Assembly (NCBI GenBank): GCA_965652395.1
Contig: CBFGUW010000014.1
Location: 46,129-110,128 of the forward strand
Source: Saccharospirillum sp965652395
GTDB taxonomy: Bacteria; Pseudomonadota; Gammaproteobacteria; Pseudomonadales; Natronospirillaceae
DNA: 64,000 bases
Direction: 5' to 3'
Below, piece after piece: positions 45,339-52,803 of the stretch. The notes under the pieces are model-generated. The model made no database searches and was not told where the DNA came from. It was given only the letters and a program-made list of their open reading frames with translations. The position numbers and the translations under genes are program-made. Numbering within the stretch: position 1 is the first letter of the stretch; the number at the start of each line of letters is the position of its first letter.

Positions 45339-45824
45339 ATGCCCTCTTTTGACATCGTCTCGGAAATCGATGAAGTCGCTCTGCGTCATGCTGTCGATAA
45401 TGCGAACCGTGAGCTGTCCACCCGTTTTGACTTTCGCGGTGTGGAAGCGAGCATCGAACAGAAAGGCCTGGAAGTGACTCTGAAAACGGAATCCGATTTC
45501 CAGGTGCGCCAACTTGAAGATTTGTTCAGTAAGGCTTGTGTGAAACAAGGCATCAGCGCTGCGGGTGCGGATGTGGACGACAATCCGGTTCACAGCGGTA
45601 AGACGTTTTCACTGACGCTGGCGTTCAAGCAGGGCATCGATCAGCCCACGGCGAAGAAAATCGTGAAGCTGTTGAAAGACAGTAAAATTAAAGTCCAGGC
45701 TTCCATTCAGGGCGATCAGGTGCGTGTGAATGGCAAGAAGAGGGACGATTTACAGGAGGCGATTGCGCTTCTGAAGAAGTCGGATATCGAATTGCCGTTG
45801 CAGTTTAATAATTTTCGGGATTAA
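45339..45824 (+). CDS. yajQ: YajQ family nucleotide-binding protein
   Basis: A 161-residue member of the YajQ/UPF0234 family, with typical start PSFDIVSEIDEVALRHAVDNA, then RFDFRGVEASIE, KTFSLTLAFKQGIDQPTAKKIVKLLKDSKIKVQASIQG and the ending LPLQFNNFRD. Some members bind c-di-GMP and act with a LysR regulator; others bind RNA or tRNA. Ribosome site AAGGAA supports the start. Three other c-di-GMP-type genes are in the window but none is adjacent. Confidence 0.96.
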   Translation: MPSFDIVSEIDEVALRHAVDNANRELSTRFDFRGVEASIEQKGLEVTLKTESDFQVRQLEDLFSKACVKQGISAAGADVDDNPVHSGKTFSLTLAFKQGIDQPTAKKIVKLLKDSKIKVQASIQGDQVRVNGKKRDDLQEAIALLKKSDIELPLQFNNFRD

Positions 45825-45921
45825 CGTTTGATTCTATCGGGCGGAAGGTAGTTTGCTTCCGCTCTTCTACAGCTCTGGCAGTAGGCTTGGCCGGGCTATC
45901 TGATACTAAAAGGAACTTTGA

Positions 45922-46356
45922 ATGTCCTCTTTTAAAATTACGTTTGCATTTTCTCTGCTGTCCAGCCTCTCGATTTTCACCCACGCTCACGAAACCTTTA
46001 TTGGGGTCGAGGGTGGTTTGGCGGCTGATCTGGAAGAACCCGGTGTGGGTTTTCATTTAGGAGGCTACCACACCGACAATCTGGCTTTTGAGGTGGGGTT
46101 AGTCACCTTTAATTCGTTCAAAGGCGATTTATTTCCCCTCATCGGCCTACGTTACGACCTGGCTTTACCCGCCGACTTCACCCTGACTCCGATGGTTGCC
46201 TATGTGCCCTTTAACGGGTATGCGGCCCAAGCCAATCTCTACTATTCCATCAACAATCATTGGCACCCCTATATTAGCGGTGGTCTTGGGGGTACCCAAA
46301 CGGAAGGTGGGTTAAAGGCAATGCTGGGTGTGGAGTATCGTTTTTCCGCTCATTAA
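45922..46356 (+). CDS. Small outer-membrane beta-barrel-like protein
   Basis: A 144-residue exported protein: signal peptide to THA (about residue 22), then regularly alternating strands with aromatic ends (FIGVEGGLAADL, GVGFHLGGYH, MLGVEYRFSAH), ending in phenylalanine three residues from the C-terminus. This fits an eight-stranded outer-membrane barrel. The family was not recognised. The ribosome site AAAAGGAAC is strong. Confidence 0.65.
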   Translation: MSSFKITFAFSLLSSLSIFTHAHETFIGVEGGLAADLEEPGVGFHLGGYHTDNLAFEVGLVTFNSFKGDLFPLIGLRYDLALPADFTLTPMVAYVPFNGYAAQANLYYSINNHWHPYISGGLGGTQTEGGLKAMLGVEYRFSAH

Positions 46357-46379
46357 TTCGGCTAACCTTGTACGAAATA

Positions 46380-46407
46380 AGAGGCACACGATAAACCGGG
46401 TGCCTCT
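46380..46407. terminator. Hairpin between convergent genes
   Basis: Eight-base stem AGAGGCAC / GTGCCTCT with a 12-base loop between the convergent barrel-protein and nucleotidyltransferase genes. No clear T-run is present. Confidence 0.55.
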
Positions 46408-46415
46408 ACTCACTT

Positions 46416-47195
46416 CTATACCGATGCGGCGATCAACCGCTGTATTTCTCCCGCTATTCGATCATTGACCTCAAAGTTCGATTCCAACCACGTCAATTGT
46501 GCCTCGGCGGATGCGGGAGTTCTTTCGTAGCCTTGGCAAAAGGCGGCCATGAGTTCCGCGCCGGGCTGGCATCGTTGTTCAAACCGTCGGTCGGGGCCGA
46601 ATAGGTCGTCGACGGGGGCGGCGGTGTTGCGCAAATGGAGCAGGTCGATGATCCGGTCCAAAGCGTGGGACTGGATGAACTTGAAAGCGGAGAGCCGTTC
46701 CCCGCGACAGTATCGTCCCATCCCAACATAAAGATTGGTCAAGGCTTCACCCAGTTGCCATTCCAGATCTTTGTTCGGGGTGTAGCGACCTTGGGTGCTG
46801 GTGGGTTTTAGGTTGGCGGGGTCAAAGCCTTGAGCGGTCCATACGGATTGGCCTTCCGCGAAGGCGATGGCGGGTAACTCATCCGGTTCGAATACGGCGA
46901 ATTCGCAGAAAATACCGTCTTCGTATAAAAATTTGTAACCGTCGACTGTGTTTTTAAACCAGTAGGCGCCTGGGGCGATGCCGGTAAGCCATGAAAGGTT
47001 TTCCAAAAACGCGGGTTTCCCCCCTTCTGCGACAATGGCGAAAAAGTCGAGATCGGAGTAGGCATCCATTCGTTCCCGGTCTTTCCCCGCAGAGCCCAGT
47101 CCCAGCAAAGCGAGTGCTTTGCCGGTGCTTTCCAGAGAACGACCGATTTCATTTAGGCGAGTCAGCAGGTGCGAATTGTTGTTTACTGTTTCCAA
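46416..47195 (-). CDS. Nucleotidyltransferase-like protein
   Basis: A 259-residue protein with a nucleotidyltransferase-fold core: LLGLGSAGKDRERMDAYSDLDFFAIV, where GS...D...SDLDF is the metal-binding strand-turn pattern, and further acidic residues in ICEFAVFEPDEL. The C-terminal helical domain resembles kanamycin/lincosamide nucleotidyltransferases in layout only. Translation seems to start at a TTG (47195) seven bases after AAAGG. Substrate unknown. Confidence 0.7.
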   Translation of the reverse strand: METVNNNSHLLTRLNEIGRSLESTGKALALLGLGSAGKDRERMDAYSDLDFFAIVAEGGKPAFLENLSWLTGIAPGAYWFKNTVDGYKFLYEDGIFCEFAVFEPDELPAIAFAEGQSVWTAQGFDPANLKPTSTQGRYTPNKDLEWQLGEALTNLYVGMGRYCRGERLSAFKFIQSHALDRIIDLLHLRNTAAPVDDLFGPDRRFEQRCQPGAELMAAFCQGYERTPASAEAQLTWLESNFEVNDRIAGEIQRLIAASV

Positions 47196-47306
47196 GTGAT
47201 GGCCTTTGTTCCAGATGCGAGAGCGCAGTCCCGGAACCCTAACAGAAGGTGGGTAATGTGATGGGTGGAAACTGCGTGGGTTTGAATGGTTGCGGAGGGA
47301 GGATGC

Positions 47307-48362
47307 TTATTCGCTTTGGCATATTTCAGGGGCGTCGACATCCAGACCCAGCAGTTCGAAATAACTTTGCCCCAGCGCGATATCACGAAACGCTTTGTCG
47401 CTCAGAAACTGGTTAATGTAGCTGGTGCGCTCCAGCGCATGATTGTATTGATTGGCGCTGCTGTATTCGCTGGCAACGATATCGGTACCGGTCAATACCC
47501 GGTCGGAGTAGGTATTCAACAGGTCGACATAATAGGGGCGTCGTTCGGTGTCACTGAAGTAGTAGTCGTAAAGCACACTCCAGGAAATATCCAGCCAGAG
47601 GTTTGAGTGGGCTTTCATCAGGCGGTCGAGTATTTCAGTGTGTAGTTTTGGATCAATGTCCTGTTGTTCGCGGGACATGCCAAGGTGCATCCACACTATG
47701 GTGTTGTCGGGATAGGTCTCCAGAATGTATTTCATCAGGTGCAGATATTGTGTCGGGTCATCGTCGTTTCCGAAATCGGAATGCAGGGCGAGTGGCATGT
47801 TGCGGCGACGTAGCTCGGCCATGAAAGGCGACCAGTTTTTTATATCTTCTTCCGTGGCCGGTTCATGCCCGTCGCGGAACAGCGCTTGTTTTACGACGTT
47901 GGATTCGCCCATCCACTGAAAATAGCCGGGAAACTCTTCGTCCAGAATGTGCATGCGGTCGAGTATGCCTGCTGGGTTTTGCAGGTCGGGAAAGGTCATC
48001 GAGAGGGTGAGGCGTACATCGTTCTGCGGGTGGTCTGTTATGTTCTTGGCATTGATGAAGTCGTTTTTCATCGTGGGTTTGATGAGGCGGTCACCGCTGC
48101 AGTCCCGGTGTTGAATGCAGGCCCAGTCCTCTATTCGTGTCTGGCCGATACCATAGACATTGGCGTATTGAATACCGGCGTCTTTCAAGTAGCCGATCAG
48201 CCGTTCATGTTCGAGTGAAGGGCCGCTGAACGGTTGAAAATGCAGGTGACTGTCCACTATGAAATGGTGGGATTCCGCAGTACGGTCAAAACAGGCCTGG
48301 GCCCAGGCCCCCTTTGCCAACAGGGTTAGACCAAGTACGACACTGTAGCGGCTTAATCGCAT
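47307..48362 (-). CDS. Exported amidohydrolase-family protein
   Basis: 351 residues from ATG 48362. A signal peptide ends after AWA, and the mature part starts with metal motif DSHLHF (HxH). Later metal-type residues are ALHSDFG and WMHLGMS, and the last aspartate lies in LTGTDIVA. This is the amidohydrolase_2 / TatD-like fold, with probable periplasmic location. The substrate is unknown. No neighbours appear functionally tied. Confidence 0.75.
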   Translation of the reverse strand: MRLSRYSVVLGLTLLAKGAWAQACFDRTAESHHFIVDSHLHFQPFSGPSLEHERLIGYLKDAGIQYANVYGIGQTRIEDWACIQHRDCSGDRLIKPTMKNDFINAKNITDHPQNDVRLTLSMTFPDLQNPAGILDRMHILDEEFPGYFQWMGESNVVKQALFRDGHEPATEEDIKNWSPFMAELRRRNMPLALHSDFGNDDDPTQYLHLMKYILETYPDNTIVWMHLGMSREQQDIDPKLHTEILDRLMKAHSNLWLDISWSVLYDYYFSDTERRPYYVDLLNTYSDRVLTGTDIVASEYSSANQYNHALERTSYINQFLSDKAFRDIALGQSYFELLGLDVDAPEICQSE

Positions 48363-48444
48363 TCCACCTTCTCTCGCTCCACAATAAAACGGTTCCAGCA
48401 TAGACCTTCCCACCAGGCTTTGATAGAAGCGCACGAGCCTATGT

Positions 48445-49065
48445 TTAGGTCTGTTTGGGTTTACCCGGCGGGTAACGAAATACCTGCACGATGCAAAACA
48501 CCCACAAAGCCAACAACAGGTGGAACAGGTCCATGCGAATGGGCAGGCCCAGCAAGGGAGCCTGCCCGCCCCCGATTACCAAACCGTTAAACACAAACAA
48601 GAGTGCGGCAAAGGCCAACCATTGACCATGAACCTTCCGGCCGCGCCGCCACAACACAGCGGCGACGGTGAGGCATAACAAATTGGCGGTCAGACCAACC
48701 GCCAATTGGAAATTTGGTAATTGACGCAACCACCAGCCCAAGGCGAACAGCAGGGTGGCATCGATCAGGTGTGCCACCCAAAGCCCTTTGTGCAGGCGCA
48801 GCCAGCCCATCCAATCCAGTAAACCCATAAGCAACAGGTACAACCCGGCTACGCCAAAGGCACGGGAGGCGTAGTAGTGCGGGTCGTCCAGCCTGGGTTG
48901 CCATTGCAACCCGAACTTGATGGCTCCCAGGGTGGAGGCGAGGCCAAGCAATGCCAGGGTAACCGCGATCAGGGTGGTGGCGGAGGACCGCAGGGCCAGC
49001 AATCGACTGCTGCCCCACCAACAGGTCAGCGCCAGAACGGCGTCCGCCAGCCACCAGTGCTGCAT
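48445..49065 (-). CDS. Hypothetical multi-helix membrane protein
   Basis: 206 residues with about six hydrophobic segments, starting MQHWWLADAVLALTCWW; not recognised. Its ATG shares one base with the stop codon of the aminotransferase gene (TAATG), so the two are translationally coupled. This suggests a working link, for example transport of a substrate, but nothing in the sequence proves it. Confidence 0.75.
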   Translation of the reverse strand: MQHWWLADAVLALTCWWGSSRLLALRSSATTLIAVTLALLGLASTLGAIKFGLQWQPRLDDPHYYASRAFGVAGLYLLLMGLLDWMGWLRLHKGLWVAHLIDATLLFALGWWLRQLPNFQLAVGLTANLLCLTVAAVLWRRGRKVHGQWLAFAALLFVFNGLVIGGGQAPLLGLPIRMDLFHLLLALWVFCIVQVFRYPPGKPKQT

Positions 49066-50261
49066 TACTCGGGGGAGCTTTGCTGCAGCTGGTTTTCCAG
49101 TTCCGCCATGCCGGAGGGCACGTCGACCCGGTGACCGAGATCGTTGAAGGTGGAGCCCAGGGCGTGAAGCGTGCGGAAGAGGTTGTGCACCCGGCATTGC
49201 TCACCCATCTGGCCGATACGGACGATCGGCGGACCAAAAGAACCGGCGATTTCAACCCGGTAACGGTCGGAGATGTGAGCACAGACTGCTTTGGAGGAGA
49301 GCGTCTCCGGAAGGGAGATTCCGACCACGGAATTCAGTCGGGCGGAGGATTTTACGTAGAGATCCAATCCCAATCCTTCGATGCCTTTTTGCAGGGCGCG
49401 ACTGCTGACGCGGTGCCGTTCGAAGCGTCGTTCCAGTGTTTCTTCACACACCAGCCGCATGGCTTCGTGTAGGGCGAGCAGCCCTGAGACGGGGGCGGTG
49501 TAGTGGTAGGAGGCCCGATGCCAGAAGTTGGTGGCAAGGGTGGCGTCGAGTGTCCAGTGCGGCATGGGCACGGGGCGTTCGGAAATGCGTTGCCAGGCGC
49601 GCTCGGAAAAGGCGACGAGGGAGACGCCGGGAATGGAGCTGAGGCCTTTCTGGCCGCCGGTGATGACGGCGTCGATGCCCCAGTCGTCCATGTTGAGTGG
49701 CATGGTGCTGAGGGTGCACACGGCGTCGACGATGATTTGGCAGTTGTGTTCGTGGGCGAGCCGGGCAATTTCTGGCAGGGCTGAGTTGTGGGTGGTGTTG
49801 GAGGTTTCGCCTTGGACGATGGTGAGGACTTCGGGGCGATAGGTTTCCAACAGGGTTTTGATCTGTTCGGGGTCGGCGCTGGTGCCGTCCGGTACGTGCA
49901 GTTCTTCGACCTGGGCTCCGGCACGGCGTGACATTTCGGCGAGGCGGTGGCTGAAGAAGCCGTTGCAGACGCACAGTACGCGGGTGTCTTTCCAGATGAG
50001 GTTGGTGACGGCCATTTCCATGGCGGCGGAGCCGGGGCCGGCTACGCCCATTAGCCAGGGGGAGTCGGTCTGGAAGATGTAGCGCCCCATGGTTTTCACT
50101 TGGTCGATGATGCGTGCCATGGTGCCGCCAAGATGGTTGATGACGATGCCGTTCGCGGCGGCGACCGGTCCGGGGATGGGTACCGGTCCGGCACCCATCA
50201 TCAACAAGGGCTCTTCCGGGAGGATGCGGCTGAGTGAGTCGATGTGGGGGGCTTTGATCAT
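49065..50261 (-). CDS. PLP-dependent aminotransferase of the serine/alanine-glyoxylate class V group
   Basis: 398 residues from ATG 50261 with site GGAAAG (a TTG five codons upstream is the alternative). Class V motifs: MMGAGPVPIPGPVAAANG at the start, GPGSAAMEMAVTNLI for PLP phosphate, IVDAVCTLSTMPL with the cofactor aspartate, and the PLP lysine in TGGQKGLSSIPG. It resembles alanine-glyoxylate or 2-aminoethylphosphonate-type transaminases. No phosphonate genes are nearby, so the substrate is open. Confidence 0.88.
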   Translation of the reverse strand: MIKAPHIDSLSRILPEEPLLMMGAGPVPIPGPVAAANGIVINHLGGTMARIIDQVKTMGRYIFQTDSPWLMGVAGPGSAAMEMAVTNLIWKDTRVLCVCNGFFSHRLAEMSRRAGAQVEELHVPDGTSADPEQIKTLLETYRPEVLTIVQGETSNTTHNSALPEIARLAHEHNCQIIVDAVCTLSTMPLNMDDWGIDAVITGGQKGLSSIPGVSLVAFSERAWQRISERPVPMPHWTLDATLATNFWHRASYHYTAPVSGLLALHEAMRLVCEETLERRFERHRVSSRALQKGIEGLGLDLYVKSSARLNSVVGISLPETLSSKAVCAHISDRYRVEIAGSFGPPIVRIGQMGEQCRVHNLFRTLHALGSTFNDLGHRVDVPSGMAELENQLQQSSPE

Positions 50262-50354
50262 CTTGGCGCTTTCCAATGCAGGTGGAGGGGTGAAGCCCGC
50301 ATCATATCACGCCGCTGTGCTTGTGGTAGTGGCTGTGCTTGTGCCTGTGGGCCA

Positions 50355-50536
50355 CCCCGGCGGCGGGTATAGCCTCTGCGGGGTCGCCGTGTATACCTCC
50401 ATGTAGGCTAGACCGCATGATATGAATCCCATCCATGGGATTCACCCTTCGGGCTCGCTACGCTCATGCTAAAACGCTCCCGGCGTTTTAGTCCATGCTG
50501 CGGACTTCCCCGCTGAGGCTATACCCGCCGCCGGGG
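50355..50536. repeat. Nested-palindrome intergenic element, copy D (expanded core)
   Basis: Outer arms 50355-50383 and 50508-50536 are 29-base inverted copies with one mismatch. The core is larger than in the other copies. After GACCGCA the usual hairpin is interrupted by about 75 bases that hold two further hairpins, GAATCCCA-TCCA-TGGGATTC-type at 50424-50443 and CTAAAACGC-TCCCG-GCGTTTTAG at 50469-50491, before CCATGCTGCGGAC resumes. It fills most of the 300-base gap between the aminotransferase and the Bax-like gene. Confidence 0.9.
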
Positions 50537-50576
50537 CTGGTCTTCTGTGGCGCGTTTGGCATTAGAAGTTAGCTGG

Positions 50577-51314
50577 CTAGGGGTCCAAGTGGTGCAGGTT
50601 GTTGCTTTTTATCATTACCGCCAGCTCGTTCACGTAGGCTTGGCCTCTCTCTGAATAACGCGTTAGGGCGGGAATCAGCGCTAGGCCGGTTATCTGCTGG
50701 CCTTCCGCTCTCATGGCGGCACGGCGAGCGCGTAGATCCCGATAGGCGGAATGGGTGTTGATGTTGTTCATGTAGCTGCGAACGGATATTCGGGGAGACC
50801 TGAATCTGGCCACTTCGTGCTCGGCGCCTTCGTTGCGGGCGTTGGGAACGAGGCCGCAGCCGGGCTGGAAGCACCACTGGCCGAAGTAGTTGTTGCCTTC
50901 CCGGGCGAATCGGGAGGTGCCCCAGGCGCTTTCATTGGCGGCTTGAGCCAGGGCCATGGAAGGTGGCACTTGGTCGACTCGGTGCAACAGTGTTTCCCGG
51001 TCGTTCGGGTTGTCGGGGTCGAAGGTATCCAGTTCATATTCGGTGGCCAGGCGCTGTAGCCAGCGGCGTTCCGCCCAACCGGCACTGCCGCGGTCGATGA
51101 CGGCTTTCAGCGCGTTGCGCTGACTGAGGATGCGTTCGTTTTCTGTGCGAATCAGGGGTGTTAAATAGCTGAAAAAGGCGGTTTTACGCGCTTCCCCTGC
51201 GGCTATCTCGGAGAAGGCCGGGGGTGGGTTGTTTGGGGGTTGCCAAAACCAGCCGGTGCCAAAGGCGGTGGGCAACAGAACCAGTAATGCCAGGACGGGT
51301 AGGATGCGGGCCAT
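50577..51314 (-). CDS. Bax-like glucosaminidase-domain protein
   Basis: 245 residues from ATG 51314. Signal peptide near ARILPVLALLVLLPTAFG, then a helical stretch and the glucosaminidase (Bax, COG2992) domain: VPPSMALAQAANESAWGTSRFAREGNNYFGQWCF, where the glutamate of NESAWG is catalytic. The two cysteines CFQPGC are usual for the group. It probably cleaves peptidoglycan in the periplasm. No clear partner gene. Confidence 0.9.
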   Translation of the reverse strand: MARILPVLALLVLLPTAFGTGWFWQPPNNPPPAFSEIAAGEARKTAFFSYLTPLIRTENERILSQRNALKAVIDRGSAGWAERRWLQRLATEYELDTFDPDNPNDRETLLHRVDQVPPSMALAQAANESAWGTSRFAREGNNYFGQWCFQPGCGLVPNARNEGAEHEVARFRSPRISVRSYMNNINTHSAYRDLRARRAAMRAEGQQITGLALIPALTRYSERGQAYVNELAVMIKSNNLHHLDP

Positions 51315-51496
51315 AACTACATTCCGTTTTTTTATAAGGAAAACCTGACACTGTACCACTCGAATTGCAAATCAGATCACACCCTTGCTTAACCCTTTAA
51401 GACTGACTTTTGGGTCCAGAAGTCACACTCCGTTAGGTGACCGGAGGCACTTGCCTCGCCAATGAAAACGCTTAACACTCGCGCAATTGACTAAAA

Positions 51497-51514
51497 AAAG
51501 CCCCGATCAGGGGC
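51497..51514. terminator. Hairpin before the RND operon; terminator in minus direction
   Basis: Stem AGCCCC / GGGGCT with loop GATCA, preceded on the plus strand by seven A. Read on the minus strand this is a classical intrinsic terminator with a T-run. On the plus strand it lies immediately before the ribosome site AAGGAG of the RND adaptor gene, so it could also affect translation. Confidence 0.65.
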
Positions 51515-51528
51515 TGCAAGGAGACCCT

Positions 51529-52803
51529 ATGCGAACCTGGAAAACCCTTCTGCTCAGCGGCGCTATCCTGGCGGCGGCCGGTACGGCGGTCGGCGTTATG
51601 ATGAATCAGGCGCCGGAGCCGGAGAAAGCCGAGGCGAAGGAGACGGAGTGGCGTGTTGAAAGTGTGCGGGCGGAGGCGGGTTTCCACCGGCCGGAGATTC
51701 GTTTGGTCGGGCGGTTGGTGGCTAAACAGCAGCAAACGCTGACGACGCCTATCAGTGCGGATGTGATTGATCTGGTGGTGACCGAGGGTGACCAGGTGAA
51801 GGCGGGGGATCTGTTGCTGAGGCTGGACGATTTCGAGACCCGTCAGCAGCTTCAGCAGGTGGAGGCGGATATCGCTGAGATTTCCGCTCAACTGCAGATT
51901 CGCCGGTTACAGCAAAAGCTCGATAGCGAGGCGCTGGCGGTGGAGAGTGCCAAGCTGGAGCGTCTTCGGGAGCGGTTGACCCAGCAACAACGTCTGGTTG
52001 ATCGCGGCCTGGCTCCGCAGCAGCAGGTGGATGATCTGCAACAGCAGGTCGATCAACAGCAGCTCAGTGTGTTGCAGCATCGCACCACCATTGAAAACCA
52101 CCCGGCGGAGCTTGCCCGTCTGGAAGCCAACCGTAAGAAACTGGAACTCAGCCTGGAAAGAGCCCGGCGGGATCAGGCGGAGACCCAGGTAAAGGCGCCC
52201 TTTGACGGCCGTGTCGCCAGTGTCGAAGTTCAACAGGGTCAGACGACCCAGGCGGGCCAGGCTTTGGTGACGCTCTATTCGGGCAGCGCAATGCAACTGA
52301 AGGTGCAACTGCCCCATTCTCTGGCGGGCCGGGAGCAGGAGGTGGCCGCCCTGCTGACCAGTGGCGACCGTGAAACGGAACTCCGCTTCGACCGGGCTCA
52401 GGCTCAGTTGGGTGCCAACCAAAGTGGCTTCACAGCCTGGTTCGATCTTGCGGACAGTCAAGGCTGGCTGCCCGGCGGCTTTGCCCGGGTCACGGTCCAA
52501 ATGCCGGCGGTGTTCAGTTATCGGGTGCCGGAGGCTACGGTGTTTCAGGATGGCTGGATTTATCGCATCGATGAAGAACGCCGACTGCAGGCGGCGCCTG
52601 TGGAAGTGCTGGGGGTGAGCCATCAGGCGGATGGCCGCTGGTTGATCGTTCGGGGGCCGGATCTCTCCGGCGATCTGCGTTTGATGCGCACCCGCCTGAA
52701 CAACCCGGTAACGGGCATGTTGATTCACGAACCGGGGGTTGACCCGGCACCGGAGGCACTGGCTGAAGAAAACGCCACCCACGAGGTGGAGGCCGATTCA
52801 TGA
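51529..52803 (+). CDS. RND efflux periplasmic adaptor (membrane fusion protein)
   Basis: 424 residues from ATG 51529 with site AAGGAG. An N-terminal helix anchors it; the lipoyl half-motifs are VIDLVVTEGDQVKAGDLLLRLDD and APFDGRVASVEVQQGQTTQAG, separated by a long glutamine-rich coiled-coil hairpin of about 130 residues. A beta-barrel domain follows. It links the inner-membrane pump encoded directly downstream (ATGA overlap) with an outer-membrane channel that is not in the window. Confidence 0.93.
   Translation: MRTWKTLLLSGAILAAAGTAVGVMMNQAPEPEKAEAKETEWRVESVRAEAGFHRPEIRLVGRLVAKQQQTLTTPISADVIDLVVTEGDQVKAGDLLLRLDDFETRQQLQQVEADIAEISAQLQIRRLQQKLDSEALAVESAKLERLRERLTQQQRLVDRGLAPQQQVDDLQQQVDQQQLSVLQHRTTIENHPAELARLEANRKKLELSLERARRDQAETQVKAPFDGRVASVEVQQGQTTQAGQALVTLYSGSAMQLKVQLPHSLAGREQEVAALLTSGDRETELRFDRAQAQLGANQSGFTAWFDLADSQGWLPGGFARVTVQMPAVFSYRVPEATVFQDGWIYRIDEERRLQAAPVEVLGVSHQADGRWLIVRGPDLSGDLRLMRTRLNNPVTGMLIHEPGVDPAPEALAEENATHEVEADS

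Noticed and set aside
49065..50261. Alanine-glyoxylate transaminase linked to the methylaspartate pathway
   Set aside because: Glyoxylate could come from beta-methylmalyl-CoA, but the genes are 42 kb apart and the substrate is not established.
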